A stretch of 64,000 nucleotides of DNA from JAPLDA01 sp043783155 (GTDB lineage: Bacteria; Bacteroidota; Bacteroidia; AKYH767-A; 2013-40CM-41-45). The position numbers and the translations under genes are program-made. The DNA lies in the NCBI GenBank assembly GCA_043783155.1, contig JAYVZS010000029.1, positions 35,556 through 99,555 on the forward strand. Reading direction: 5' to 3'. Below the pieces are notes generated by a model. It was not told where the DNA came from, did not search any database, and was given only the letters and a program-made list of their open reading frames with translations. Below, in pieces: positions 8,021-16,999 of this stretch (the stretch's first letter is position 1; the number at the start of each line of letters is the position of its first letter).

Positions 8021-9710
8021 TTGTGTTTTCTTTTTTCAACATCGATTGAATGATAAAAGCGATTGACATCACAAGTAAACACCCAATCACATTGAGCCAG
8101 AGAAAAGCCATTAAGTTGGTGAGCCATGCGAAAATAATAAACGCTTCTCCAATAAGTGCAGCATAAAAAACTGCTGTACCCCCTACTTTTTTCATATAGA
8201 ACGCGACCAGGAAAATTCCTAAGATTGTTCCGTAAAAGAGAGATCCAAGTATATTGACCGCTTCAATCAGGTTTCCAAGTTTGCCGGCATACAAGGCAAC
8301 CATCACACAAAAGACTCCCCAGAGAGCGGTTGCCCACCGCGATGCGGAAAGATCTTTTTTTTCTCCGGCATGTGTATTTGCAAATCTCTTATAGAAATCA
8401 ACGACGCTCGTCGAGGCTAAAGAATTTAAACCGCTCGCGGTAGAACCCATGGACGCTAAAAAAATAATCGCAATCAACAGACCGACTAACCCAACCGGCA
8501 AATAATGTGTTACAAAACTTAAAAAAATATAGTTGGTGTCGTTGGTATCTGCCTTTGAATTATTTTTCTGCATCAACTCGTTTGCTTTCTTATGAATCGC
8601 CAATACTTCCTTGCTGATGTTCTGCATTTGAGTGCGCGCTTCATTTATTGCCGCTTCATTTCCCGCATGCAATGCACTTACCAGTTCCGTTACCTGTTCC
8701 TTGTTTTGCTCATGAACCCGTTGAAAATCTATTTCCGTTTTTTTGAACTCCTCTTTGTATACACTGTTTTCAATCCGGGTCAACTCCACTTTATTGAAAC
8801 AGATTGGCGGCGTGTGGTATTGATAAAAAGAAAATACCAGCGCACCGATCATCAGAATAAAAAACTGCATCGGAATTTTAATGAGCCCGTTCATGACCAA
8901 TCCGAGACGACTTTGAGAAATGGATTTTCCTGTGAGATACCGTCCGACCTGCGATTGATCGGTACCAAAATAAGAGAGTTGAAGAAAAAATCCGCCAATG
9001 ATACCTGACCAGATGTTGTATCGATTATTCACATCGAACTTTGTATCAATGGCATTCAGCTTCCCTGATTTTCCCGCGATGTGAAGTGCATCAAAAAAAC
9101 CAACACCCGGAGGCAACAAATGAATAACCACATAAGCAGAAATAAACAGTGTCAGAAAAATAACACCCATTTGAAGTAGCTGCGTGTGCGATACCGCTTT
9201 GGCGCCCCCGAATACAGTATATAGAATGACACATGCGCCAATAAATATAGTGGTGATGGTGATGTCAAAATTCAGTATGGCCGACAATACAATGGCGGGT
9301 GCGGATATTGCAATTCCGGTTGACAGGCCCCGTTGCAAAAGAAATAAGAACGCCGCAAGTGACCTCGTTTTAATATCAAATCGCTTTTCTAAATATTCGT
9401 ATGCAGTATAAACATTCAGTTTTTTAAATATTGGAACGAAGGTGATACACAACACAACCATCGCCAGAGGTAAGCCGAAATAGAATTGGACAAAACGCAA
9501 ACCATCACTGTATGCTTGTCCGGGTGCGGAAAGAAACGTGATGGCGCTTGCCTGGGTGGCCATGACAGAAAATCCGACGTGATACCATGGAAGCTTTTTA
9601 TCTGCCAGCAAAAACCCGTTGATATTTCTTGTTCCCCGGCTTTTCCATACACCGTAGAAGACAATTGAAAAAAGAGTCGTGACCAAAACAAGCCAATCAA
9701 TTCCGCTCAT
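8013..9710 (-). CDS. Sodium/solute symporter (SSS family)
   Basis: A 565-residue inner-membrane carrier that uses the sodium gradient to import an organic solute. The SSS (SLC5) pattern is clear: GFSVMATQASAITFLSAPG in helix 1, then GLSTGIAISAPAIVLSAIL, TVFGGAKAVSHTQLLQMG and the LASMGSTASGLNSLASTSVVDFY segment of the sodium site. Between the sixth and seventh helix regions lies an insert of about 90 hydrophilic residues that predicts a coiled coil. The start ATG (9710-9708) overlaps the TGA of a 38-codon membrane gene upstream (ATGA), implying translational coupling. Upstream of that is a secreted PIG-L deacetylase, so the solute may be a deacetylated sugar or conjugate; this is inference. 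Confidence 0.93.
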   Translation of the reverse strand: MSGIDWLVLVTTLFSIVFYGVWKSRGTRNINGFLLADKKLPWYHVGFSVMATQASAITFLSAPGQAYSDGLRFVQFYFGLPLAMVVLCITFVPIFKKLNVYTAYEYLEKRFDIKTRSLAAFLFLLQRGLSTGIAISAPAIVLSAILNFDITITTIFIGACVILYTVFGGAKAVSHTQLLQMGVIFLTLFISAYVVIHLLPPGVGFFDALHIAGKSGKLNAIDTKFDVNNRYNIWSGIIGGFFLQLSYFGTDQSQVGRYLTGKSISQSRLGLVMNGLIKIPMQFFILMIGALVFSFYQYHTPPICFNKVELTRIENSVYKEEFKKTEIDFQRVHEQNKEQVTELVSALHAGNEAAINEARTQMQNISKEVLAIHKKANELMQKNNSKADTNDTNYIFLSFVTHYLPVGLVGLLIAIIFLASMGSTASGLNSLASTSVVDFYKRFANTHAGEKKDLSASRWATALWGVFCVMVALYAGKLGNLIEAVNILGSLFYGTILGIFLVAFYMKKVGGTAVFYAALIGEAFIIFAWLTNLMAFLWLNVIGCLLVMSIAFIIQSMLKKENTKK

Positions 9711-9823
9711 TCAAAGTGCTTTGTAAAAAAATAAATAAGAATGATTAGCACCGCAAGCACAACTACAATCAACGCATATACGCTTCTCCATGTTTTAAAT
9801 ACCGGTGGTTTTTCCTCCTCCAT
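9707..9823 (-). CDS. 38-residue single-span membrane protein coupled to the symporter
   Basis: A short frame starts with ATG at 9823 and ends with TGA at 9709-9707. The protein begins MEEEKPPVFKTWRSVYALIV, continues as about 18 hydrophobic residues, and ends with an aromatic/basic tail (YFFTKHFE). This is a small acidic N-terminus, one membrane helix and a short charged end. It starts 4 bp after the PIG-L stop codon, and its TGA overlaps the symporter ATG as ATGA. This is strong positional evidence for a real gene. Small membrane partners are known for other SSS carriers (for example YhdT with PanF, and DUF3311 proteins). No homolog is recognised here; role as a symporter subunit is inferred. 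Confidence 0.75.
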   Translation of the reverse strand: MEEEKPPVFKTWRSVYALIVVVLAVLIILIYFFTKHFE

Positions 9824-9827
9824 ATTT

Positions 9828-12320
9828 TTAGTTATTTCGTGGAAGACTCAGCAGGTTCACGAAGAGACGATACGCGCCCGAATTACCGGCGGGCAACTCC
9901 CTGAAAAAGACAAGTCCTGTGTATACAAAATTTCCTTTGCCGTATTTTGCAATGATCAAACTGCCATCGCTCGCTTTTTCATTCGGATCGTTCATCGATA
10001 AAATTGTCTCGTAGTGATTGTCCAACTCGTTTGCAAAATAAATTCCCCGCTCCTGTACCCAGTTGTCAAAATCGGAATTGTTGATTGTATTCGGAAAAGT
10101 AAGTGCTGCATGATTGGGTTTTATCATTCTCACCTCCGCTTTTTCATCTGTTACACGATCTCTTGAAATCGTAAACGGATATGGGCCTATTTTCGCAATG
10201 ACGGGACCGATCCGGCTGTTCGTGTTGTATTGAACGACCAGGTTACCGCCGCTGCTGACATACTCCATCAGCTTCGAATAATACAATTGTAATTTATCAT
10301 TTGTGTTGTATGCTCTGATACCGCTGACAATTGCATCGTACTTCGAAAGATTTTCGCTTGCCAGTAATTCATCGGTAAGTACCGTAACGTGATACCCAAT
10401 TTGTTTTAAGCACGATGGAATCTCATCTCCGGCGCCGGGGATATAGCCAATGTTGATTCCCGTTTTTGTTAAATTCACCGGCACCAGTTTGGCTTCCGCA
10501 TCACTTAAAATAAACTGGTAAGGAACGTGATCATATTCTATCCGCGCAATGCTTTTTGAATAAATATGACTGTCTATTTTTAATGATGGCTGCAGCTTTC
10601 CCTCAACATTATTTTTCCCGGAGCGAACAGTTGCTTCAATAACAGCAACGTCACCTTTGGTATTGAGTTTGAATTCCGGTTTTTCTATTTCCACTTTCCA
10701 CCCTTCGGTTGTCATTGCAATCAGCGTTCCGCTTATACTATCGGTATTTGCCTTCACACTGAATTGAATTGTTTTCGGAATTGTATCGGTGAACACAAAC
10801 ACTTTGTCGGATACGTTAACCGTTGCCGGTGGTAGAATTTCAAACGGCCGGTAAATTTCTCCTTTCACAGGGTCGGTAAATTTATATTCTAATCCGCGAG
10901 CTACTTTTAAATTTAAACCCTGTATGTCCAAGTCGAAAATAATTTTTTCCGCCGGATCGTTTTCCGGGTTACCAATCCACAACTGATTTTTCACTATGTA
11001 CCTCGCCGGCCCGTGCTTTTCGTTTAACCAATATGGATTGGAATATGCGATTTGCAGTGGCAGTGTTTCTTTGTGTTTGAATGAAACAAATTCATTCTGC
11101 TTTAAACTTCTGGATGTGACCGTATCTGTCTTTTCAAAAAAAGTAATCTTATTCAGTTTCACATCGACCTTGTTCCTGTTAACTATTTGTACCATTATAT
11201 CGACTGCGTTACCGGGTATGCCTGCATAGTTTCCGGCAGTGGCCTCCATCCATAGACCAGAGCAATTTAGTAAAACCGTTTCTGCTTCTTTTAGCTTTTG
11301 TGTTTTCCAATATTTGATGTTTGCGTCTTTTTCGTCGAGTTGCTGAAGCTGTTTGTAAACATTGACGAGGTCGGGATTAATTTTCTCGGGTGATTCAAGA
11401 TTATATTTTGCGATGCATCCTTCAATTATTTTCTGTAATCCCGCTTCGGGTGCTAAACGGGTCCAGCTTTGATTGATGCCTTCAAACAAATCCATCTTCA
11501 CAACATCTCCCTTCAGCTGCTTAAAGAATTCTATTGCTTCGCCTCTTGTTTTCGCTGAACCGAAGCCCTGGCTTTTATGATTCGACCGGCTTTCAGCAGC
11601 AATTTCTCCGTATGATTTTCCCATCAAAGGATTAAATACACCAACATCTATTTTTAATTGATCGGGAGAAGTGGTATTGGTTCCGCCGAAATTAAAGGTG
11701 TTCCAGAAGAGACGTTTCGCCTGCCACACCTCTGTATACTTTAACTGTTCCGGAAATCGTTTCGGATCTGCTGCCGCATCAAATGCTTCTGTGGCAAGAA
11801 TTGCAGATGCTGTATGATGACCGTGACCGCCTTCTCCGGTTGTAGGAAAACGGCAAATGATGATGTCCGGTTTAAAGCGCCTGATAGTCCAGACAACGTC
11901 AGCGAGAATGCTGTCTTTGTTCCAGATCGAAAATGTTTCCTCGGGATTTTTGGAATAACCAAAATCATTCGCGCGGGTAAAAAATTGTTCTGCGTGATCA
12001 ACTCTGCGCGCCGCCAGAAGTTCTTGCGTTCTGATTAAACCCAATAATTCACCTTGTTCTTTCCCGATCAGATTCTGTCCTCCGTCACCGCGTGTAAGAG
12101 ACAGATAACCGGTTCTTAATTTTCTTTCATTTGCCAGATATGCCAACAGGCGGGTGTTTTCATCGTCGGGATGCGCCGCTATATAAAGTACGGAGCCGAC
12201 GGTATTCAGTTTTTTTAATGCCTGAAAAATTTCAGCGGAATTAAGCTGGACATTTGTTTGTGCGATTAAATGGATGGTAAAAAATAATATGGGGAAAAAA
12301 ATGGCGGTTGCTTTTCTCAT
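9828..12320 (-). CDS. Secreted PIG-L family deacetylase with ThuA-like C-terminus
   Basis: An 830-residue exported protein (signal peptide MRKATAIFFPILFFTIHLIAQ). Residues about 40-250 are a PIG-L/LmbE zinc deacetylase domain, shown by AAHPDDENTRLL and GGHGHHTASAI, the metal-binding motifs. These enzymes remove N-acetyl groups from GlcNAc-type substrates. The middle is beta-rich. The last 220 residues (IGYIPGAGDEIPSCLKQIGY onward, with YDAIVSGIRAYNTN and GGNLVVQYNTN) look like a glutamine-amidotransferase/ThuA-like fold. Such long PIG-L proteins are common in Bacteroidota. It heads a three-gene run with the 38-aa membrane protein and the symporter, suggesting outside processing of a substrate that is then imported. 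Confidence 0.9.
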   Translation of the reverse strand: MRKATAIFFPILFFTIHLIAQTNVQLNSAEIFQALKKLNTVGSVLYIAAHPDDENTRLLAYLANERKLRTGYLSLTRGDGGQNLIGKEQGELLGLIRTQELLAARRVDHAEQFFTRANDFGYSKNPEETFSIWNKDSILADVVWTIRRFKPDIIICRFPTTGEGGHGHHTASAILATEAFDAAADPKRFPEQLKYTEVWQAKRLFWNTFNFGGTNTTSPDQLKIDVGVFNPLMGKSYGEIAAESRSNHKSQGFGSAKTRGEAIEFFKQLKGDVVKMDLFEGINQSWTRLAPEAGLQKIIEGCIAKYNLESPEKINPDLVNVYKQLQQLDEKDANIKYWKTQKLKEAETVLLNCSGLWMEATAGNYAGIPGNAVDIMVQIVNRNKVDVKLNKITFFEKTDTVTSRSLKQNEFVSFKHKETLPLQIAYSNPYWLNEKHGPARYIVKNQLWIGNPENDPAEKIIFDLDIQGLNLKVARGLEYKFTDPVKGEIYRPFEILPPATVNVSDKVFVFTDTIPKTIQFSVKANTDSISGTLIAMTTEGWKVEIEKPEFKLNTKGDVAVIEATVRSGKNNVEGKLQPSLKIDSHIYSKSIARIEYDHVPYQFILSDAEAKLVPVNLTKTGINIGYIPGAGDEIPSCLKQIGYHVTVLTDELLASENLSKYDAIVSGIRAYNTNDKLQLYYSKLMEYVSSGGNLVVQYNTNSRIGPVIAKIGPYPFTISRDRVTDEKAEVRMIKPNHAALTFPNTINNSDFDNWVQERGIYFANELDNHYETILSMNDPNEKASDGSLIIAKYGKGNFVYTGLVFFRELPAGNSGAYRLFVNLLSLPRNN

Positions 12321-12416
12321 TCGTTAATAATTTATTTATAATGTTAGCGGTAATTTGTAAACTAATGTTTATGTGTCTTCTGAAAAGATCAAAAATAATA
12401 AAAATCATTCAGCGGG

Positions 12417-13136
12417 TTATTGTCTGAAAATCGCCAACTCAAATCCCGCCATTAACACAGGCAATTCCGGAAAAGCATACAATGATTTAAAAAGATTTGT
12501 CAACCGGTAAGATGCATATAAAGACAAGTGGCTTCGCCCGACTCTTGCAAACATTTCGCAGTTGAGGTGGTTTACATAAGGTAGCGCACTAATATCTGAC
12601 GAGACCTTACTTCCATCTGGCAACGTATTTTTAATCACATGATAAATTTGCCAATCCCAACATCCCTTTACTCCGAGATCCAGAAAAGTTCCCATAAAAT
12701 TCCCTCGGTTCGGGTCGAGATTAAATCGATTGAAAAATGAAATCGTTGTTGATCCGTAATCCATCCGTTCAGCATCATTTAATGTAGTATCGGGGAAAAT
12801 TTTTCCATCTTGCTGATCAAGATGGAAAAATTTTCCATCAAACCCCAGCTCCCATCCAATAGAATACACCGGGGAGATTTTATATTTTTTTCGTACCCCG
12901 ATTCCATATTCTACAGATGATCCGTATTTAATTCTTGCGCCCGGTTTGTCCGCACCCGCAACAAAACCGAAATTAAAAAATACATGAGAAATTTTCTTAA
13001 GATTGGGTCCGCGCTGACTTGGAATAGAGTCCTTGCCGCGATCAACGCTGAGTATGACGGTTTGTGCCTCGCTCTCGAAATACGCGAATAAGAAAAAAAC
13101 AAAAAATGCTGCACTGATTTTTGTACCTGAATTCAT
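12417..13136 (-). CDS. Outer-membrane beta-barrel-like protein
   Basis: A 239-residue protein. The start at 13136 was chosen over an upstream ATG at 13208 because it gives a clean signal peptide (MNSGTKISAAFFVFFLFAYF then SEAQ) and avoids overlap with the subtilase. The mature part alternates polar and aromatic residues in short strands and ends in FELAIFRQ, as in small outer-membrane barrels; assignment is by pattern only. It lies 10 bp after the subtilase stop and is the last gene of a three-gene run. A near-perfect palindrome with 19-bp arms lies inside it (12794-12836) and encodes the repeated DGK-F-F/I-F motif. Confidence 0.65.
   Translation of the reverse strand: MNSGTKISAAFFVFFLFAYFESEAQTVILSVDRGKDSIPSQRGPNLKKISHVFFNFGFVAGADKPGARIKYGSSVEYGIGVRKKYKISPVYSIGWELGFDGKFFHLDQQDGKIFPDTTLNDAERMDYGSTTISFFNRFNLDPNRGNFMGTFLDLGVKGCWDWQIYHVIKNTLPDGSKVSSDISALPYVNHLNCEMFARVGRSHLSLYASYRLTNLFKSLYAFPELPVLMAGFELAIFRQ
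12794..12836. repeat. Perfect palindrome with 19-bp arms inside a coding sequence
   Basis: The arm GGAAAATTTTTCCATCTTG (12794-12812) is followed by a 5-nt loop CTGAT and then its exact reverse complement (12818-12836). It is in frame in the outer-membrane protein gene and encodes DGKFFHLDQQDGKIFPD. The transcript could fold into a very stable hairpin. Confidence 0.85.
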
Positions 13137-13146
13137 AACTCTTTCT

Positions 13147-14769
13147 TTATTTTTCTTCTGCCGGATTTTCATTCCCGGTAATCGTATAGGAATACGTGTA
13201 TCCTTCAAAATGAACGGTTAATTTGTCTCCTGGCTGAAACTGGTCAATCGTGTAATACAATACCTCCTTCTGCTCGGCAAGAATTGCCGCGTAATAACGA
13301 ACGACGCCGTTCGCATCGTCAATTCTATAATACAGATTCCTGCGTGTGTTATAACCGAGAAATTCTTCTATCGGGGTATTCGAATATTTTTCTCTCAACA
13401 CAATTTTCAAATCATTGTTGACGATGACAAAATCAAAAGTCGGCTCAGAGGATTTTTTTTCATCTGTAAAATAACCCGCCTGCGGAACTCCGTACCCGTG
13501 TGCATAATCGAAATACGGATACAGGTGTGATGATTTTTCAATCTCATGAAACAGTTTCATGTTGCTCCATTCCCGATGTGCCTGCCACACACAAGCCGCA
13601 AAGCCGGCGACAAGAGGAGTAGAAAACGAGGTGCCCTGTACTTCAGCCCACCCGCCGGCCGTGGCCGCTATTACGGTTCCCGGTGAAGAAACATTGGGCT
13701 TTAACCGTCCGTCACTTGTTGGTCCAAAGGAACTGAAATAAATATGTGAGTCTGTATACGGATCAGTTCCTCCGACAGTAAGCACGCTGTCGGCATCTCC
13801 GGGTGTATCGATAACATGCCACGATTCGCGTCCTTCGTTGCCCGCGGCATTTACCACCAGCATTCCTTTGGAGGCGGCAATATTTGCGGCTCTCGCGACG
13901 AGACTTTTTTTGCCATTCATCTCCGTGTTAAAATACCGTTCATTCGTAAAACCCAAAGAAGAACTGATGATGTTCGCTCCATGTTTATCTGCCCACTCAA
14001 CTGCTGCCAGCCAGTTCTCTTCTTCGCTGAATGGTTCGCGGACGGCCATCTCTGTTCTTGCCAACAAAAACTCGGCTCCGGTGGCAAGACCGGTTCCCGT
14101 CGTATCAAATTTGCCGGCAATGCAGGAAAGAGTCATCGTTCCGTGAGAATTGAATGCGTATACAACATCATTCTTCTTCACAAAATCATAGACGGCAATA
14201 ATTTTTTTATTCCTTCGTATCTGTTCAAATGCGGGATGCAGATCAACTCCCGGAAAACCGGCGTCAAATAAAGCAATTCGAATTCCGGAACCATCCAGAT
14301 TTTTCTCGCGGAATTTATTTCCCTGTAACCGATCAGTCTGATAATGCATCAACGCCATTTCATTTTTTGAAAAGCGGACAATCTTATTTTCTTTTTCTAC
14401 TGTTGTCTGTGATGAACCCATCATCGTTTCAACATTGAATACGCAGGAAAGTTTTTTTACTTTTTCTATTTCTTCTGCTGAAGCATATACAGCAATGCCA
14501 TTTAACCAACGGCTTGAGTGTGATGACGAATCAACAATGGACAACACAAGAGATGTGTATGTTTCGTTGAGCGGAAAGTCCGTGCTATCAATCAGCGCGA
14601 TGTGTTGCGCATTACGCTGCTCGATCGTTCTTTCATCAAAATAATCCTGTGGATTAAATGTCGTTCCCGCCTTGTCTGTGAACGTCACCCAGTATTTCTG
14701 TTGTGAAAAACACGGAGCCGCCGTGACGATGAAAAAAAATAACGCGAGACACCCGATTCGTGTGTTCAT
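13147..14769 (-). CDS. Secreted subtilisin-like serine peptidase (S8)
   Basis: A 540-residue exported peptidase with a signal peptide (MNTRIGCLALFFFIVTAAPCFSQ). The start at 14769 was preferred over an ATG at 14799 because it overlaps the upstream stop as ATGA. An N-terminal prodomain-like region (about 25-150) precedes the catalytic domain. Catalytic residues are in IRIALFDAGFPG (Asp), NSHGTMTLSCIAG (His) and GTSFSTPLVAG (Ser), with the oxyanion Asn in VVNAAGNEG. The C-terminal 90 residues are beta-rich. The tail does not show a clear T9SS sorting signature and ends in ENPAEEK. It is coupled to the 173-aa protein gene upstream and is followed closely by an outer-membrane protein. Confidence 0.92.
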   Translation of the reverse strand: MNTRIGCLALFFFIVTAAPCFSQQKYWVTFTDKAGTTFNPQDYFDERTIEQRNAQHIALIDSTDFPLNETYTSLVLSIVDSSSHSSRWLNGIAVYASAEEIEKVKKLSCVFNVETMMGSSQTTVEKENKIVRFSKNEMALMHYQTDRLQGNKFREKNLDGSGIRIALFDAGFPGVDLHPAFEQIRRNKKIIAVYDFVKKNDVVYAFNSHGTMTLSCIAGKFDTTGTGLATGAEFLLARTEMAVREPFSEEENWLAAVEWADKHGANIISSSLGFTNERYFNTEMNGKKSLVARAANIAASKGMLVVNAAGNEGRESWHVIDTPGDADSVLTVGGTDPYTDSHIYFSSFGPTSDGRLKPNVSSPGTVIAATAGGWAEVQGTSFSTPLVAGFAACVWQAHREWSNMKLFHEIEKSSHLYPYFDYAHGYGVPQAGYFTDEKKSSEPTFDFVIVNNDLKIVLREKYSNTPIEEFLGYNTRRNLYYRIDDANGVVRYYAAILAEQKEVLYYTIDQFQPGDKLTVHFEGYTYSYTITGNENPAEEK

Positions 14770-15287
14770 TTTTTCTTTTCGGGAAAAACCTTCACCCATT
14801 TTGTCTGATTCACGACACGCGTTCCCTCTTCGTAACTATCACCCAACTTTTTCTGCAGGTAGTTAGCGGGAAAATCATAGCTGTAGTCCATCTCTCCGGC
14901 ATTGCTGATCACCGCATTCGCTTTAGAATATTCCCCGGTCTCCGGAAAAAAATTTTTGTAAAAATAAACACCCTTTATGTCTGTCGGAGTAAACTGAACA
15001 TCGTATGAAGCTCCTGTCAAATTGTATGATTCGTATCGGTCTTCTTTTTTTACTATTGCAACACGCACCGACTTCGGAATCTTTTCTACTTCATAAAGAG
15101 TGTCGTTACGATAATATTCCTGGGTGGTGGTTACCCGCCAGATTCCTTCAATCTGGTTCAGACTGTCAGGGTGCTGTTTAAAATAATTTTTGAATTGGTC
15201 TTCTGAATAAAGGGTTTGTTGCGCAAGTACGCGAGAACAAATCAACACCATAAAAATAAAAACAGAAAGCCGACATCCTTTATTCAT
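14766..15287 (-). CDS. Secreted hypothetical protein coupled to subtilase
   Basis: A 173-residue protein with a signal peptide (MNKGCRLSVFIFMVLICSRVLAQQ). The mature part starts with a helical stretch (SEDQFKNYFKQHPDSL). It continues as alternating strands (IEGIWRVTTTQEYYRND, RVAIVKKEDRYESYNL), the look of a lipocalin-like or small beta-barrel domain. No family was recognised. Its TGA overlaps the subtilase ATG (ATGA), so the two are almost certainly co-translated. It may be a peptidase inhibitor, chaperone or co-secreted partner; none of these is shown by sequence. Confidence 0.7.
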   Translation of the reverse strand: MNKGCRLSVFIFMVLICSRVLAQQTLYSEDQFKNYFKQHPDSLNQIEGIWRVTTTQEYYRNDTLYEVEKIPKSVRVAIVKKEDRYESYNLTGASYDVQFTPTDIKGVYFYKNFFPETGEYSKANAVISNAGEMDYSYDFPANYLQKKLGDSYEEGTRVVNQTKWVKVFPEKKK

Positions 15288-15394
15288 GTTACGAAAATAC
15301 GATTTTGATTTGTGATGCGTAAATCATTGTTTTATCATTCCACGAAAGCCCTATACACGAGGGTGTGACGAACGGGCGATTGTACCTGATTTTT

Positions 15395-16981
15395 TTATTC
15401 TTTATCCATGTCGCTTTTTACATCTACCTTAATTCGGTTTTCCCTGTTCGCCAGTTCCCAGGTGGTAAAAAAAACAAGCTGCGCCCGCTTTACAAGTAAA
15501 TCAAAATCTATTTTATCTATCGTGTCTGTTGTCCGGTGATAATCTTTATGTGTACCGTTGAAATAAAAAACGATGGGAATTTTATTTTTAGCGAAGTTGT
15601 AATGATCGCTTCTGTAATAGAACCTGTTCGGATCGTTCGGTTTGTTAAATGTATAATCTAGTTCCAGTTTCGTGTACGTTGCATTCGCCGTTTCGTTGAT
15701 GCGATAAAGCTCCGTACTCAGTTTGTCTGCACCGATCACATACACATAATCGCGAATGCCAAGACTGTCGTGCTTTTCATCGGTCCGACCGATCATGTCG
15801 CTGTTCAGATCAACGACCGTTTTTTCAAGCGGAATCAACGGGTGGCTCACATAATATTTAGAGCCGAACAAACCCAACTCTTCTCCACTAACGGTCATGA
15901 ATAATATACTTCTTCTCGGCCCATGTCCTTCTTTCTTTGCTTCTGAAAAAACCTTTGCGAGTTCCATCACAGCCGATGTCCCGCTTCCGTTATCATCGGC
16001 TCCGTGATAAATTGTGGAGTCGTTACGCCCAAGGTGATCGTAATGTGCGGTGATAACAACCACCTCATCTTTCTTGTCTGTGCCTTCTAAGAAGCCCGCA
16101 ACGTTTTGTCCTTTCAGTCGATTCGTATTGTTAACGAGGTTAACGAATGCCGAAGATTTAGAAACAAAACCTTGCGGTTTTCCTTTTCTGTCAATTTTTG
16201 ATTTTGCTTTATCCAACATCTCTTCGTTTAATTCCGGAAAAAAATTCATGGCCATTTCATGGGTAATAAAAATAACCGGTATCGCCGTTGGTGAATGGCA
16301 AAGGGTTTTAAACTCTTCGATGTGTACGCTGTAATTCAATGAGTCAATCATTTTATCCAACGGGTCGCAGATAATAAAAGCAACGGAGGGCTTCTTCTCA
16401 TAGATCACAGACATTTTTTTCCGCCAGTCTGTTGACCAGGAAGTTGTGTTTCCGCCTTTCGAGTACTTCTTATTTTCCGGTTCACCGTCAAAAAACAAAA
16501 TCGCTTTTCCGGCTACATTCACTTGATCGTAATCGTTGTAATTTTTATCAGCGATTCCATAACCGGTAAATACGATGGTATCCAAAACAATAGTGGTATC
16601 GGCGTATCCACTCATATAATAGTAGTCTTTCATGAACAGGCAAAACTGCTGGTTGACTTCGATATTCTTTCCCATGTTCGTTTGCAGCGACTTTGGAAAA
16701 TCCTGCATAAACGTTCCGTGAGAAATAGGTTTCAGACCAATCGAAATAAAGTGTTCTGAAATAAAGGCTGCCGCTTTTTTCTGTCCTGGTTTTCCGGTTT
16801 CTCTTCCTTCCAAAGAATCAGAAGCAAGAACATTCAAATAATTCCTGATGTCTTCTGTTTTAATCCGCTGACCATAATGAATTGCATCCTTGTTCTGCGC
16901 CGATGAAATTGAATACGAGAGAAAAAGAATGCTGAAAAAACAGGCAATAGAAAATTGATGCTTCTTTTTATTTCGTCCCAC
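15395..16981 (-). CDS. Secreted M28-family zinc aminopeptidase
   Basis: A 528-residue exported metallopeptidase. The N-terminus is a signal peptide (HQFSIACFFSILFLSYSISSAQ). A PA-like insert domain is likely around residues 110-290. The M28 di-zinc site is evident: VVITAHYDHLG (His), HGADDNGSGTSAVMELA (bridging Asp), TVSGEELGLFGSKYY (Glu-Glu) and VDLNSDMIGR (Asp). These enzymes release N-terminal amino acids from peptides outside the cytoplasm. It lies 18 bp downstream of rpiB and may be co-transcribed. With the neighbouring S8 peptidase it suggests extracellular protein use. Confidence 0.93.
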   Translation of the reverse strand: MGRNKKKHQFSIACFFSILFLSYSISSAQNKDAIHYGQRIKTEDIRNYLNVLASDSLEGRETGKPGQKKAAAFISEHFISIGLKPISHGTFMQDFPKSLQTNMGKNIEVNQQFCLFMKDYYYMSGYADTTIVLDTIVFTGYGIADKNYNDYDQVNVAGKAILFFDGEPENKKYSKGGNTTSWSTDWRKKMSVIYEKKPSVAFIICDPLDKMIDSLNYSVHIEEFKTLCHSPTAIPVIFITHEMAMNFFPELNEEMLDKAKSKIDRKGKPQGFVSKSSAFVNLVNNTNRLKGQNVAGFLEGTDKKDEVVVITAHYDHLGRNDSTIYHGADDNGSGTSAVMELAKVFSEAKKEGHGPRRSILFMTVSGEELGLFGSKYYVSHPLIPLEKTVVDLNSDMIGRTDEKHDSLGIRDYVYVIGADKLSTELYRINETANATYTKLELDYTFNKPNDPNRFYYRSDHYNFAKNKIPIVFYFNGTHKDYHRTTDTIDKIDFDLLVKRAQLVFFTTWELANRENRIKVDVKSDMDKE

Positions 16982-16999
16982 GCTTTTCGTCTCTCGCCC

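Noticed and set aside
8592..9008. 138-residue frame antisense to the symporter
   Set aside because: Shadow of the coiled-coil insert; no start context or homology pattern.
13136..13208. Longer start for the outer-membrane protein gene
   Set aside because: It overlaps the subtilase C-terminus and puts 24 residues before a clean signal peptide.
13816..14271. 151-residue frame antisense to the subtilase
   Set aside because: Shadow of the catalytic domain, which is clearly coded on the minus strand.
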